Shown here: positions 42,953-52,581 of the stretch, one piece after another
Numbering within the stretch: position 1 is the stretch's first letter
How the letters are laid out: every line of letters starts with the position of its first letter
Origin: Altererythrobacter rubellus
GTDB taxonomy: Bacteria; Pseudomonadota; Alphaproteobacteria; Sphingomonadales; Sphingomonadaceae
NCBI RefSeq assembly: GCF_030284385.1
Contig: NZ_CP127221.1
Span: forward strand, 186,001-250,000
Reading direction: 5' to 3'
Length of the DNA: 64,000 nt
The notes under the pieces: generated by a model
Databases searched by the model: none
Told to the model about the DNA's origin: nothing
The model's input: the letters and a program-made list of their open reading frames with translations, nothing else
Program-made: the position numbers and the translations under genes

Positions 42953-44275
42953 ATGCGGGTCGCACTGCGTGCGCGGATTTCGCGCACTTTATTGGCAGCG
43001 AAGCCAACGCTTGGCGCAACGCTGCTGGCGGTTCTTATGGCAGCTCCAGCCCATGCCGGCGAAGAGACGAATAGCCCTGAAGTGACCGGCCCCGAACTGG
43101 ATACTTCTGGGGTGGCGGCGCGAGACCCTTCAACCGCGGCCGTCGCGCCGGCTGCATCCACTCCTCCAGCGCCACCGCAAACCGACCCGGTCATGTTCAA
43201 GATCGTGGCCTCCCAATTTGTTGATACGCCGGTGCAAGGCGATGCGCCGAAGACCGTGCGCTATTCCGGCCGCGTCGACGGCTATATCGATATAAGCGGC
43301 GGAGTGTTCAGCGGCGATGATAGCCTGACATTGACGGTCCGGCCCGAATACACATGGGGCAAGGATTCTAACGGTGAGATTGGCCTGATCCCGAACAACA
43401 CCGCGCTGTTTCGCGGCGAAGGAAAGGGTGATTTCGATCTATCCGTGAGCGTGTCCAAGCGCTGGAACTCCGGCGCAAAACTGACCGTGGGCAAAGTCAA
43501 TGTGCTGGATCTGGGTGCAAAGCTGCCAGTGGTTGGCAGCGACGGGCACTACGGATTTCAGAACCTGTCGATGGCGCTTCCGCCTTCGGCGATCATTGCG
43601 AACACGCTGACCGGTGCTTTCCTGGAAGTGCCGACAGAGAAAGTGCTGTACCGCCTCTGGGTCTTCGACCCGGATTCGCAATATCAGCGCAGCGGGTTCG
43701 AGACCGCATTCGAAAGCGGCGTCGGTTTCCTCGGTTCGGTCACCTTTCCGGTCAAGGTCGGCGGAAAGCCGGGATATTACGCGCTCAAGCTATCCGGTTC
43801 GACCCGCGACGACATCAATGCCGATTCGCTGCCCGCGGCGCTGATCCCTTCGCCGGGATCGGGCTTCGGCAACAAGAGCGGCGAGTTTGCAGCCGTGTTT
43901 GCGGGATATCAGTATCTCGGCGTCTATCCGGAGGCGCCCGGCAAAGGCTGGGGCATTTTCGGGCAAGTCTATATCTCCAATGGCGATCCGACTTTCCTTG
44001 GTCGCAGCGCGATGCTGGGCATTTCAGGCAATCCGCGTTTCCGCCCGCAAGACCACTTTGGCGCGGCCTGGTTCCGCTATTCGATCACCAATGGCCTCGT
44101 CCGCGCGCTCGACCAACGCCTCGCGCTGCAAGACGAAGAGGGCGTCGAGTCTTTCTACACACTTGGCCTTAGCGACAATTTTGAAATCACTGCCAATGTG
44201 CAGGTGATCGACAGCGCGGTGAGCGCGCGCGACACCGGCATCATGGCGGGGCTTAGGCTGACGGCGAGTTTCTAA
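42953..44275 (+). CDS. OprB-like carbohydrate-selective porin
   Basis: Outer-membrane barrel protein of 440 residues. A long N-terminus with an Arg-rich start and signal peptide (cleaved after AHA near 37), a Pro/Ala-rich linker (VAPAASTPPAPPQ), then the barrel opening with YSGRVDGYIDISGGVFSG. Family traits are GFGNKSGEFAAVFAGYQY and WGIFGQVYISNGDPTFLGRS, and the final strand ends LRLTASF with terminal Phe. OprB proteins form passive sugar channels; specificity here is unknown. AGGGGA lies 5 bases from the ATG. It is followed after 11 bp by the convergent crotonase gene. Confidence 0.85.
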   Translation: MRVALRARISRTLLAAKPTLGATLLAVLMAAPAHAGEETNSPEVTGPELDTSGVAARDPSTAAVAPAASTPPAPPQTDPVMFKIVASQFVDTPVQGDAPKTVRYSGRVDGYIDISGGVFSGDDSLTLTVRPEYTWGKDSNGEIGLIPNNTALFRGEGKGDFDLSVSVSKRWNSGAKLTVGKVNVLDLGAKLPVVGSDGHYGFQNLSMALPPSAIIANTLTGAFLEVPTEKVLYRLWVFDPDSQYQRSGFETAFESGVGFLGSVTFPVKVGGKPGYYALKLSGSTRDDINADSLPAALIPSPGSGFGNKSGEFAAVFAGYQYLGVYPEAPGKGWGIFGQVYISNGDPTFLGRSAMLGISGNPRFRPQDHFGAAWFRYSITNGLVRALDQRLALQDEEGVESFYTLGLSDNFEITANVQVIDSAVSARDTGIMAGLRLTASF

Positions 44276-44286
44276 CCCCGCTCGGT

Positions 44287-45072
44287 TTAGCCCTGCTTCC
44301 TCGCCCGCTCTTGCACGGCGGCGCGGCGAGCCTCTACTGCCTCAGGCGTAACAGCTGAATTTGCAGCGGATGACAGTTGCGCCTCCAGCGCCATACCGTT
44401 TGCAAAGCTTTGCGCATAGCCATCGTCGATCAGCCGCTTGTATTGCGCCAGAAAGGTCGGATCGATGCTCGCCATATCGGCGGCCAGTTTTCTGGCGAGC
44501 GGCAGCAATTCTTCCGGCTCGACTACGTGGTTCACCAATCCCCATTCCTTCGCTGTATGTGCATCCAGGAAATTGCCCGTAAAGCTTAGCTCTTTCGCGC
44601 GGCTGATCCCGATCATCCGCGAGAGTTTTTGCGACAGGCCCCAGCCAGGAACGATCCCGACGCGGGCATGCGTATCTGCAAAGCGGGCATTGCTGGCCGC
44701 GATCAGGACATCGCAGGCAATGGCGACTTCGAACCCGCCCGTGATCGCCACGCCATTAATCGCCCCGATCACAGGTTTGCGGCACAGCTCGATCGCTTTG
44801 ACCGGATTTTCATCCGCGCCCTTGGCATTGGCTGCGCCCAGCGCCCCCTCTTGCGATCCCAATTCCTTCAGATCGAGCCCGGCAGTGAACGCCCGCTCCC
44901 CCGCGCCGGTCAGGATCACCACGCGCACGCTGTCATCCTCATCAACCTGCTTCATGACATGGTAGAGCCGCGAGCGTAGCGCTTTGGACAGCGCATTCAT
45001 CGCTTCAGGGCGGTTGAGAGTGACCGTGGCCACATTGTCGCTGATCTCCAGCAGGACTGTATCTTCGCTCAT
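44287..45072 (-). CDS. enoyl-CoA hydratase/isomerase (crotonase) family
   Basis: Crotonase fold, 261 residues. Oxyanion-hole segments FTAGLDLKELG and INGVAITGGFEVAIACD are intact; the family's first catalytic Glu position is Gly/Phe-Glu (GGFEV) and a second acid appears in DTHARVGIVPGWGLSQ, where crotonases have the second Glu. It may therefore be a hydratase, isomerase or related member. AGGAG lies 5 bases upstream of the ATG. It is last in a minus-strand operon with the DksA-like protein and uracil-DNA glycosylase genes (9-11 bp gaps). Confidence 0.9.
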   Translation of the reverse strand: MSEDTVLLEISDNVATVTLNRPEAMNALSKALRSRLYHVMKQVDEDDSVRVVILTGAGERAFTAGLDLKELGSQEGALGAANAKGADENPVKAIELCRKPVIGAINGVAITGGFEVAIACDVLIAASNARFADTHARVGIVPGWGLSQKLSRMIGISRAKELSFTGNFLDAHTAKEWGLVNHVVEPEELLPLARKLAADMASIDPTFLAQYKRLIDDGYAQSFANGMALEAQLSSAANSAVTPEAVEARRAAVQERARKQG

Positions 45073-45081
45073 TGCTCGCTC

Positions 45082-45417
45082 CTACTCCGTGCCACTCGCA
45101 CACCCTACACAATTGGCCACGCTGGGATCATGCCTAAGGCGTTTGTCGGCGATTTCCTCCCCGCACTTTAGGCAATACCCCCATTCGCCATCTTCAATCC
45201 GTTCCAGCGCAGCCGATATCCGCAACCGTTCGGCCGCGCGACGGCGTTCGGTCGCTTGCGCCATGGCCTGTTGCTGCATCGCGTCCATCCGGCTCAATCG
45301 TCCGACGCTGTCTTGCTGCAATTCCACTGTATCGCGCGAGTCCGCGTTGGATGCATCTTCACGGTCCAGCTCTTCGCGGCGGGCGATCAAGGCTTTGCGG
45401 GCTTCTTGTTCATTCAT
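45082..45417 (-). CDS. DksA/TraR-family C4 zinc finger protein
   Basis: Short DksA-like protein of 111 residues. The N-terminal half is an acidic/amphipathic helix region (ELDREDASNADSRDTVELQQ) corresponding to the coiled coil; it contains Asp residues but not the exact DxxDxA tip of DksA. The C-terminal zinc finger is YCLKCGEEI and NCVGCASG (C4). Such proteins can bind RNA polymerase's secondary channel, but this short form may not mimic ppGpp-dependent DksA. It lies between ung and the crotonase gene with tight spacing. Confidence 0.88.
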   Translation of the reverse strand: MNEQEARKALIARREELDREDASNADSRDTVELQQDSVGRLSRMDAMQQQAMAQATERRRAAERLRISAALERIEDGEWGYCLKCGEEIADKRLRHDPSVANCVGCASGTE

Positions 45418-45428
45418 CTAAGCCATGC

Positions 45429-46106
45429 TTACCATTCGATGGCCCCGCGTCCATGCCGCTCAAGAAACGCGTTTGCCTGGCTGAATGGCTTTGAGCCAAA
45501 GAACCCGCGATGTGCCGAGAGCGGGCTTGGGTGTGGGCTCTTGATGACCAAATGATGATCTGCGCTGCCCAGGCCGCGAACACGGCTCGCCTTCTTTTGT
45601 GCATGGCTGCCCCACAAAATGAACACCGTTGGCAGACCCTGCCCCACCACCGCCGCGACGCAGGCATCGGTTATAGCATCCCAGCCGCGCCCGGCATGGC
45701 TGCCCGCCTGTCCCGATTCGACAGTCAGCGTGTTGTTGAGGAGCAGCACACCCTGTTTGGCCCAGCGTGTCAGGTCACCACTCGCAGGCGGTGCTACACC
45801 CAGATCAGCCTCAATCTCCTGATAAATATTGCGCAGGCTTGGCGGCAGTTTCACGCCTTCGCGGACAGAGAAAGACAGACCATGCGCCTGGCCCGGCCCG
45901 TGGTAAGGGTCTTGCCCCAGGATCACGACCCGCACCCGGTCAAGCGGCGTCATCGCGAGCGCCGCCAGACGTTCACCGCGCGGCGGGAAGATCGCCTTGC
46001 CCGCACCTTCCTGCGCGCGCAGCCAGCCGCCTAGTTTGCGCGCTTCAGGGGTTTGCAGGGCTGGCTCCAATGCGCCACGCCAACTGTCCGGGATCGTATC
46101 GGTCAT
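45429..46106 (-). CDS. ung: uracil-DNA glycosylase, family 1
   Basis: Removes uracil from DNA; 225 residues. The water-activating motif GQDPYH is at 64-69, the Leu-loop HPSPLSAHRGFFGSKPFS near the C-terminus carries the catalytic His, and FILWGSHAQKK is the family strand. It heads a three-gene minus-strand operon (with the DksA-like protein and crotonase) and is divergent from the exonuclease gene. Confidence 0.97.
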   Translation of the reverse strand: MTDTIPDSWRGALEPALQTPEARKLGGWLRAQEGAGKAIFPPRGERLAALAMTPLDRVRVVILGQDPYHGPGQAHGLSFSVREGVKLPPSLRNIYQEIEADLGVAPPASGDLTRWAKQGVLLLNNTLTVESGQAGSHAGRGWDAITDACVAAVVGQGLPTVFILWGSHAQKKASRVRGLGSADHHLVIKSPHPSPLSAHRGFFGSKPFSQANAFLERHGRGAIEW

Positions 46107-46186
46107 GACGCAAGAATAGGCCTCTGTGATGCGTTACGTCACCACCCCTTTCCCTCTTTCCCCAATCGGCGTAAGGCGAATGGCCT

Positions 46187-46807
46187 ATGACAGTACATTT
46201 TCACAAAGAAGACCTGCCCGCTGGCGTGCTCGCCGGAGACGCGCCTTTGGCCGTCGACACAGAGACCATGGGCCTGATCACGCACCGCGATCGGTTGTGC
46301 GTGGTGCAGATCAGTGATGGCAGCGGCGATGAACACCTTGTGCGCTTTGGCCCGGACAGTTCGTATGATGCGCCCAATCTCAAGGCCCTGCTCGCCGATG
46401 AAAGCCGCCTGAAACTGTATCACTTTGCGCGTTTTGATCTGGCCGCGATCGAGCACTATCTGGGCGTTGTGGCAGCACCGGTGTTCTGCACCAAGATCGC
46501 CAGCAAGCTCGTGCGGACATACACGGACCGGCACGGCCTGAAGAATCTGGTCGACGAAGTTTTGCATGAAAACCTGTCCAAGCAGCAGCAATCGTCTGAT
46601 TGGGGCGGGCCGGACTTGAACGATGCCCAGCGTGAATATGCGGCGTCTGATGTGCGCTATCTGCACCGTTTGCGTGAAGAGCTGGTCAGGCGTCTCGAGC
46701 GCGAAGGTCGTTTGGACATTGCGCAGGCATGCTTTGACTTCCTGCCAACGCGTGCGCGGCTCGATATCGCTGGCTGGCCAGATCACGACATATTCAGCCA
46801 CAGTTGA
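46187..46807 (+). CDS. RNase D-like 3'-5' exonuclease (DEDDy, no HRDC domain)
   Basis: Exonuclease-only protein of 206 residues, whereas full RNase D is about 375. The four DEDD acids are present: D24 and E26 in AVDTETMGL, Asp in YHFARFDLAA, and the last in EYAASDVRYLHRL, whose Tyr makes it DEDDy. The HRDC RNA-binding domains are missing entirely, as in several alphaproteobacterial ribonuclease D proteins. It is followed after 25 bp by lptC and lptA. Confidence 0.9.
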   Translation: MTVHFHKEDLPAGVLAGDAPLAVDTETMGLITHRDRLCVVQISDGSGDEHLVRFGPDSSYDAPNLKALLADESRLKLYHFARFDLAAIEHYLGVVAAPVFCTKIASKLVRTYTDRHGLKNLVDEVLHENLSKQQQSSDWGGPDLNDAQREYAASDVRYLHRLREELVRRLEREGRLDIAQACFDFLPTRARLDIAGWPDHDIFSHS

Positions 46808-46832
46808 TCTGTAAGAAGTATATCCCGCCAAC

Positions 46833-47498
46833 ATGGTCACTCACCGCCGTCTAGAAACCAATGAAGCCAAGCAGCTGCGCAACCAGCGACAGCATTTTGC
46901 TGCGCCCGGCGGTTCGCATGATCGCTTGGTGACATTTCTTGGCAAGGCTCTGCCCATGGGAGTGGGCATTGTCGCCGCGCTAATGATCATCACACCGCTA
47001 TCACCGGGTACCGAAGTCAGCTTCCTGCTCGATCGCGACAAGGTGGCGATGATCGATGAGCGGCTGTCGGTTTCCAACGCTATGTATCGCGGGCAGGATG
47101 ATGGTGGGCGGCCATTCTCTTTGACGGCGGGCGAAGCCGTTCAACGTTCAAGCCGCGAGGGCATCGTCCGGATGGAAGATATGATGGCGCAGATCCTGCT
47201 GCGCGACGGCCCTGCACGGATCAGCGCAGAAGGCGGCGCCTATGACATTGATGCGGAAGTGATGACGGTCGACGGGCCGCTGCGGCTTTCAGCTGCTGAT
47301 GGATACACGATGACCGCGCGCGGGGTGTCGGTTGATTTACAATCGCGTGTGATGGTGGGCGATGGCCGGGTTGAAGGCGCAGTCCCTGCCGGCACCTTTG
47401 AGGCCGACCGTATCGAAGTTGACATTGACGAGCGCAAGATTTCCTTGCGCGGGAATGCCCGTTTGACCATGCGTCCGGGTGAATTGAGGGTACCGTAA
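46833..47498 (+). CDS. lptC: LPS export periplasmic/membrane protein LptC
   Basis: Bitopic inner-membrane protein linking LptBFG to LptA; 221 residues. One transmembrane helix at about 37-56 (ALPMGVGIVAALMIITPL) precedes a periplasmic beta-jellyroll: SVSNAMYRGQDDGGRPFSLTAGEA is the LptC signature. The N-terminus is basic and cytosolic. The stop overlaps the lptA ATG (TAATG). lptB, which commonly follows, is absent here. Confidence 0.87.
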   Translation: MVTHRRLETNEAKQLRNQRQHFAAPGGSHDRLVTFLGKALPMGVGIVAALMIITPLSPGTEVSFLLDRDKVAMIDERLSVSNAMYRGQDDGGRPFSLTAGEAVQRSSREGIVRMEDMMAQILLRDGPARISAEGGAYDIDAEVMTVDGPLRLSAADGYTMTARGVSVDLQSRVMVGDGRVEGAVPAGTFEADRIEVDIDERKISLRGNARLTMRPGELRVP

Positions 47499-48043
47499 TG
47501 GCGAAGAATCTGGTCACTACATCTGCACGTTCAGCTGCAATCGGCTTTGTCGCCACGCTGGCCCTGTTCAGCGGGATCCAGCTCAATGCGCAAGCATTCT
47601 CTGGCCACGACTCGAACGCACCGGTGCAGATTGATGCGGGCGATATCGACGTGGACGACCGCGTGAATCGCGTGGTTATTGTGGGCGGTGTCGTTGCAAG
47701 ACAAACCGGGTTAACGGTCCGCTCACAACGCATGCTGCTAAACTATGAAGATGAGGACAGCCTGTCGATTTCCCGTATCACCGCAACCGGCGGTGTGAAT
47801 GTGCAACGTGGCAATGAGCGCGCGAGCGGCGATATCGCGGTCTATGATCTGCAGCGCCGTATCATCACAATGGCAGGCAATGTGACGCTTAGCCGCGGGG
47901 GCGACAATCTGCGTGGCGGGCGCCTGACGATCGATCTCAATTCAGGCCGGGCAAGCGTTGACGGACAAGCGGCAACAAATGGGGAAAGCTCAAGCGGGCG
48001 GGTAACCGGGACATTTACCGTCGCGGGAAGTGACGAAAACTAA
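47498..48043 (+). CDS. lptA: LPS export bridge protein LptA
   Basis: Periplasmic OstA-like jellyroll that polymerises head-to-tail between LptC and LptD; 181 residues. A signal peptide covers about 1-33 (cleaved after AQA), then PVQIDAGDIDVDDRVNRVVIVGGVVARQ and a second GNERASGDIAVYDLQRRIITMAGNVTLSRGG repeat, shown here only by their openings, are the OstA repeats. It is coupled to lptC by an overlapping start. The next gene, holA, converges 3 bp away, so lptB must be elsewhere. Confidence 0.88.
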   Translation: MAKNLVTTSARSAAIGFVATLALFSGIQLNAQAFSGHDSNAPVQIDAGDIDVDDRVNRVVIVGGVVARQTGLTVRSQRMLLNYEDEDSLSISRITATGGVNVQRGNERASGDIAVYDLQRRIITMAGNVTLSRGGDNLRGGRLTIDLNSGRASVDGQAATNGESSSGRVTGTFTVAGSDEN

Positions 48044-48046
48044 AGG

Positions 48047-49087
48047 TTAGCGCCGGGCAGCAAACCGAGCGATTTCTGTCAGGCCTTGCGCCAGAAGCAG
48101 TTCGGCGGACTGACTGTTGCCAAGCAAATCCTTGTGCAATTGCATCAGCTTGGGGCCGAGCCGGTCAAGCTTTCGCCGGTGCCAGCTTCTCAATTGTTCC
48201 TGAATCTCGCGCTCTTCCTTCCAGAAGATGCCAAGCCTGGCCTTTGCACCGCGATCGAGCCCATCAAGCGATCCGCGCGGACCAAGTTGCGAAGTGATCT
48301 GCGCAAGCTGAGCCGAGCGCCGCTCTACCGCCAGCAAGACGCCAACCGGGTTCATGCCGTGCTCGCGCATCCGCTTTAGCTCTCCATCAAGCTTGCCCGT
48401 CTCGCCTTTGAGCACAGTATTGACCAGCGGCATGAAGCTGTCCTCTTCAGTCGCAGCGCCAACCGCTTCCAAGTCCTCTGCCGTTAGTGCGACCGGTGAT
48501 TGTGGAGACGCATCGCAATAGGTCGCAAGCTTGATGATCTCTGATTGGGCGAGCCGCACATCTAGGCCAGCTGCGCGTGCAATGCGCTCAGCCAGATCGC
48601 CGCTCAGCCTCAGGCCAGCCGCATCAGCCATCTGCCGCACAGATCCGGCCACAGAGCCAAGGTCGGGCGGCCAGAACATTGCGACAAGTGCATCTTTACG
48701 CTTTTCCAGCAACTTGGCTGTGCGCGATTTGTCAGTCGCAGCCGTTGCAACCACCAGAACCGGTGCGGCCTCTCCGGCGCCCGCATCGCTTGTTTCGATC
48801 AGTGTTTTGAGCGCTTCATGCGCTTCGTCACCGTTGGCGCGAACATAGATGTGCCGCTTGCCACCGAAGAGCGAGCCTGAGCGGGCTTCATCTCCCAACA
48901 ACGCCGGGTCTTTCTTCAGATCTCCGCCGCTTATTTCGATCCGCTCTCCCGCATCGGCAAGCAATTCAGTGACCGATTGCGCAGCAGCAGAGGCGCCCGC
49001 CTCATCAGGTCCGCAGAAGAAAAAGATACCGCATTGATCAACGGCGCGGCGTGCGGTGGAAGCAAAATCGCGCTGCGTTGCCTTCAT
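48047..49087 (-). CDS. holA: DNA polymerase III delta subunit
   Basis: Clamp-loader subunit that opens the beta ring; 346 residues. The AAA+-like N-terminus (GIFFFCGPDEAGASAAAQSV) lacks a true Walker A, as in known delta subunits; TEEDSFMPLVNTVLKG and LLAVERRSAQLAQI in the C-terminal collar fit. It overlaps lptE by ATGA and is last in the DUF3576-leuS-lptE-holA operon. Confidence 0.92.
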   Translation of the reverse strand: MKATQRDFASTARRAVDQCGIFFFCGPDEAGASAAAQSVTELLADAGERIEISGGDLKKDPALLGDEARSGSLFGGKRHIYVRANGDEAHEALKTLIETSDAGAGEAAPVLVVATAATDKSRTAKLLEKRKDALVAMFWPPDLGSVAGSVRQMADAAGLRLSGDLAERIARAAGLDVRLAQSEIIKLATYCDASPQSPVALTAEDLEAVGAATEEDSFMPLVNTVLKGETGKLDGELKRMREHGMNPVGVLLAVERRSAQLAQITSQLGPRGSLDGLDRGAKARLGIFWKEEREIQEQLRSWHRRKLDRLGPKLMQLHKDLLGNSQSAELLLAQGLTEIARFAARR

Positions 49088-49587
49088 TCGGCTCGCTCGA
49101 CCTCACGCAAGGTCAGCGCAACCTGCCTCACCATTCGCTCGGCAACTTCACGGGCCAGATTCTCCAGCGCGGTTTGTTCAGCTGCGATGGTTGCATATTC
49201 GGAGGAAACGACATCGACACCCGCGTCCGATCCCGATGTCGCATCGAGCAAGATTGTGCCGCTGGTCAGATCGATCAGCTGATAGCGGGCACGCAATATG
49301 CGCCGTTCGCGGCTGATCGTATCATCGTTCAACACGCCCAAAGCTTCGAGCGAATCGTCTAACTGCACATCAAGACGATAGCGCGGTGCAATCTCAGTTC
49401 CGCTAAGCTGTAGCCGGTCATTCAGCGCATTGCGCACCAGCCACCCGTCGCGCCCTTGAATCGGAGCAACATCCACCGCGGCCAGTCCTTGCGCCACGGC
49501 ATCGCCGGAACCGCCCGAATAGAGCGGCTGCAGCCCGCAAGCGGACAGCAGGAACAAGGCGAAAGAGGCGAAGGCAGCGCGTGTCAT
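49084..49587 (-). CDS. lptE: LPS assembly lipoprotein LptE
   Basis: Outer-membrane lipoprotein plug of LptD; 167 residues. The lipobox is FLLSAC with Cys17, followed by GLQPLYSGG, the classic LptE start. A beta-sheet and helix layout with VRNALNDRLQ and the C-terminal AREVAERMVRQVALTL helix are typical. TGATG overlap with leuS and ATGA overlap with holA show tight translational coupling. Confidence 0.9.
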   Translation of the reverse strand: MTRAAFASFALFLLSACGLQPLYSGGSGDAVAQGLAAVDVAPIQGRDGWLVRNALNDRLQLSGTEIAPRYRLDVQLDDSLEALGVLNDDTISRERRILRARYQLIDLTSGTILLDATSGSDAGVDVVSSEYATIAAEQTALENLAREVAERMVRQVALTLREVERAE

Positions 49588-52103
49588 CAGGTGACAATAT
49601 TGACCAAGCGGTCCGGGACTACAATCACCTTGCGGATTTCTGCCCCGTCTATCGAACGCTGCACCTTCTCACTGGCTAGCGCGAGCGCTTCCAGATCCTC
49701 TTTCGGCGCGCCTTTGGGCGCCGTCAGCGTATCGCGCAATTTGCCCATATGCTGGACAGCAATTGTAACCTCGTCCTCAACCAACATGGCCGGATCGACT
49801 TGGGGCCAGTCCGCCTCAGCGATAAGACCCTCGCCACCAAGCTTCGCCCAAGCTTCTTCTGCCAGATGCGGCATCATCGGCGAGACGAGCAGCAATATGG
49901 TGCGGATAGCAAAATTTCGATCTGCGCTTGGCGCAGCTTTCTCCGCCGCACCGGTCAGTTCGTAAATGCGCGCCACCGCCTTGTTGAAGCTCAATGCCTC
50001 GATATCGTCCGCGACCGCTGCAATGGATTGGTGCGCCTTGCGCGCCAGAGACTTGTCGTCACCGCTTGCCGCCGCGTCATATTGGCCGAACAACCTCCAC
50101 AGACGCTGCACGAAACGGCCACAGCCCTCGATCCCGGCTTCGGACCATGGCAGGTCACGCTCTGGCGGGCTGTCTGACAGCATGAACCAGCGCGCCGCAT
50201 CTGCGCCGTAAGTATCGATGATATTGTCCGGGTCGACCGTGTTCTTCTTCGACTTCGACATCTTTATGACGCGGCCGATATCAACCGGCTCCCCATCATC
50301 CTTCAGCAACGCCGCTTCACCCGTCCGAGTAACCTCGGCCGGTGTATAATAGACCGCACGCCCTCCGACTTGGCGCGAGTATGTCTCATGCGTAACCATT
50401 CCCTGCGTAAACAGGCTGGCGAAAGGCTCGGCGAAATTCAGCTTACCCAAGCGCTGCAAGGCCCGGGTCCAGAACCGTGCATAGAGCAGGTGCAGGATCG
50501 CGTGCTCGATCCCGCCAATATATTGCTCAACCGGCAGCCATTTGGCGACTTCTTCCGCGTCAAACGGCTTGTCCGCTGGCTGACTGGCAAAACGCAGGAA
50601 GTACCAGCTGGAGTTGGTGAAAGTGTCGAGCGTGTCGGTCTCGCGCTCCGCCTTGCCGCCGCATTTGGGGCAGTTTGTGTGCTTCCATGTGGGATGGCGC
50701 AGCAATGGATTGCCCGGTGTCGAGAAATCGACATCCTCGGGCAATTCAACCGGCAGCTGATCCTTCGGCACAGGCACCACGCCGCACGTCTCGCAATGAA
50801 TGAACGGGATTGGCGTGCCCCAATAGCGCTGGCGGCTGACGCCCCAATCGCGCAGGCGCCACACAGTTGTGCCTTTGCCCCAGCCTTCGCTTTCGGCGCG
50901 CGCGTTTACCGCGGCCTTGGCCTCTTCAACGCTCATCCCGTCCAGGAAATCGGAGTTCACGCAAACACCATCGCTGGTGTCAGCTTCGGCCAAAGGATCG
51001 CCAGCATTGTCTGATGACGCGGCAATCACTCGGGTGATCGGCAATTCGTATTTGGTCGCAAATTCAAAGTCGCGCTGATCATGCCCCGGTACGCCCATGA
51101 CCGCGCCGGTGCCGTAATCCATCAACACGAAGTTGGCGATGAAGACTGGCAGGGCTTCGCCGGTGAAGGGATGGCGCGCGGTGATGCTGGTTACAAAGCC
51201 GCGCTTCTCCATGGTTTCCAGTTCGGCAGCAGTCGTGCCGCCCTTCTTGCATTCTTCGATGAAACTCGCCGCATCGGGATTGTCCGCTGCCACTCGTTGC
51301 GCAATCGGATGATCGGCAGCGACTGCAACAAAGCTCGCGCCAAAGATCGTGTCGGGCCGCGTCGAATAAACCGGCAGCTTTTCACCGTTTGAAAGATCGA
51401 AGCTGAACTCCAGACCCGATGATTTGCCGATCCAGTTTTCCTGCATCAGCTTGACCTTGTCGGGCCAATTGTCGAGCGTGCCCAATCCGTCGAGTAGATC
51501 CTCGGCGAAATCGGTGATCTTGAGAAACCATTGGTCAAGCTTGCGCTTTTCGACTTCCGCACCCGAGCGCCAACCTTTGCCGTCGATTACCTGCTCATTC
51601 GCGAGCACAGTCATGTCAACCGGATCCCAGTTCACTTCGCTCTGGCGGCGATAGACCATGCCCGCTTCGTACATGTCGATGAACAGCGCCTGTTCGTGGC
51701 CGTAATATTCCGGATCGCAGGTCGCGAATTCGCGTGACCAGTCGAGCGCAAAACCGATGCGCTTCAACTGGCCTTTCATGTTTTCGATATTCTCGCGGGT
51801 CCAACCGCCCGGATGAACGCCTTTCTCCATCGCGGCATTTTCTGCCGGCATACCGAACGCGTCCCATCCCATCGGGTGGAGCACTTCGTGCCCGCGCATT
51901 TTCTTATAACGTGCCAGCACGTCCCCCATCGTGTAGTTGCGGACGTGCCCCATGTGGATGCGCCCCGAGGGGTAGGGGAACATCTCCAGCACATAGCTCT
52001 TCGGCTTCGCGCTATTGGAATCAGCGTGGAAAGTGCCCGCCTCTTCCCAGGCACGCTGCCAGCGGCCGTCGGCCTGGGACGGATCAAAACGCGTATCGGT
52101 CAT
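49587..52103 (-). CDS. leuS: leucyl-tRNA synthetase
   Basis: Class I synthetase of 838 residues. The HIGH-like motif HMGH is at 50-53 in [15 protein letters not shown]; the CP1 editing domain occupies about 220-420, including [18 protein letters not shown]; the zinc-like Cys pair CETCGVVP and CPKCGGKAE near 490-550; KMSKSKKN near 615. The ATG at 52103 starts [16 protein letters not shown], the conserved opening; longer in-frame starts reach into the preceding gene. Second gene of the four-gene operon. Confidence 0.98.
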   Translation of the reverse strand: MTDTRFDPSQADGRWQRAWEEAGTFHADSNSAKPKSYVLEMFPYPSGRIHMGHVRNYTMGDVLARYKKMRGHEVLHPMGWDAFGMPAENAAMEKGVHPGGWTRENIENMKGQLKRIGFALDWSREFATCDPEYYGHEQALFIDMYEAGMVYRRQSEVNWDPVDMTVLANEQVIDGKGWRSGAEVEKRKLDQWFLKITDFAEDLLDGLGTLDNWPDKVKLMQENWIGKSSGLEFSFDLSNGEKLPVYSTRPDTIFGASFVAVAADHPIAQRVAADNPDAASFIEECKKGGTTAAELETMEKRGFVTSITARHPFTGEALPVFIANFVLMDYGTGAVMGVPGHDQRDFEFATKYELPITRVIAASSDNAGDPLAEADTSDGVCVNSDFLDGMSVEEAKAAVNARAESEGWGKGTTVWRLRDWGVSRQRYWGTPIPFIHCETCGVVPVPKDQLPVELPEDVDFSTPGNPLLRHPTWKHTNCPKCGGKAERETDTLDTFTNSSWYFLRFASQPADKPFDAEEVAKWLPVEQYIGGIEHAILHLLYARFWTRALQRLGKLNFAEPFASLFTQGMVTHETYSRQVGGRAVYYTPAEVTRTGEAALLKDDGEPVDIGRVIKMSKSKKNTVDPDNIIDTYGADAARWFMLSDSPPERDLPWSEAGIEGCGRFVQRLWRLFGQYDAAASGDDKSLARKAHQSIAAVADDIEALSFNKAVARIYELTGAAEKAAPSADRNFAIRTILLLVSPMMPHLAEEAWAKLGGEGLIAEADWPQVDPAMLVEDEVTIAVQHMGKLRDTLTAPKGAPKEDLEALALASEKVQRSIDGAEIRKVIVVPDRLVNIVT

Positions 52104-52128
52104 GACAAACCCGTTAAGGGGAAAAAGA

Positions 52129-52581
52129 TCAGGAAGACAATGTCTGTCGGCGCAATTCACGCGCCCGCGTAAGGATGATATCTTCAAGCTTCTGGACAGT
52201 TGCGGCCTGAACCGGCGCATCGACCCAGTTTCCGCTTTGCGTGACCTGGCGGCTTGCAGCAACACGCAACGCGTCCGCACGAAGGTCCTGATCGAGGATG
52301 GTCACCGTTACCTTGACCCGCTCAGCCGGATTCTGCGGATTTGCATACCAGTCTGTGATGATCACGCCGCCCATTGCATCTGCCTGAAGCAGAGGCGCAA
52401 AGCTGACTGTCTCCAAAGCCGAGCGCCATAGGTACGAGTTCACACCGATCGTGTTTACCTGTGATGCCGCAAGGTCAGCCTGTGGACGTTCACGGCTACC
52501 ACATGCCGCAAGCGAAGCTAGTGCTGCGCAAGCAAGTGCCATGCGAACGGGACGGCGGGTGGCTGACTGGATCAAACTCAT
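52129..52581 (-). CDS. DUF3576-family lipoprotein
   Basis: One hundred fifty residues, lipoprotein signal with Cys27 (SLAACGSRE). DUF3576 marks: [35 protein letters not shown], then [16 protein letters not shown] and a final helical tail ([15 protein letters not shown]). The ATG at 52581 has GAGGA about 11 bases upstream. First gene of the operon with leuS, lptE and holA, an arrangement common in alphaproteobacteria. Function unknown; envelope localisation is likely. Confidence 0.85.
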   Translation of the reverse strand: MSLIQSATRRPVRMALACAALASLAACGSRERPQADLAASQVNTIGVNSYLWRSALETVSFAPLLQADAMGGVIITDWYANPQNPAERVKVTVTILDQDLRADALRVAASRQVTQSGNWVDAPVQAATVQKLEDIILTRARELRRQTLSS

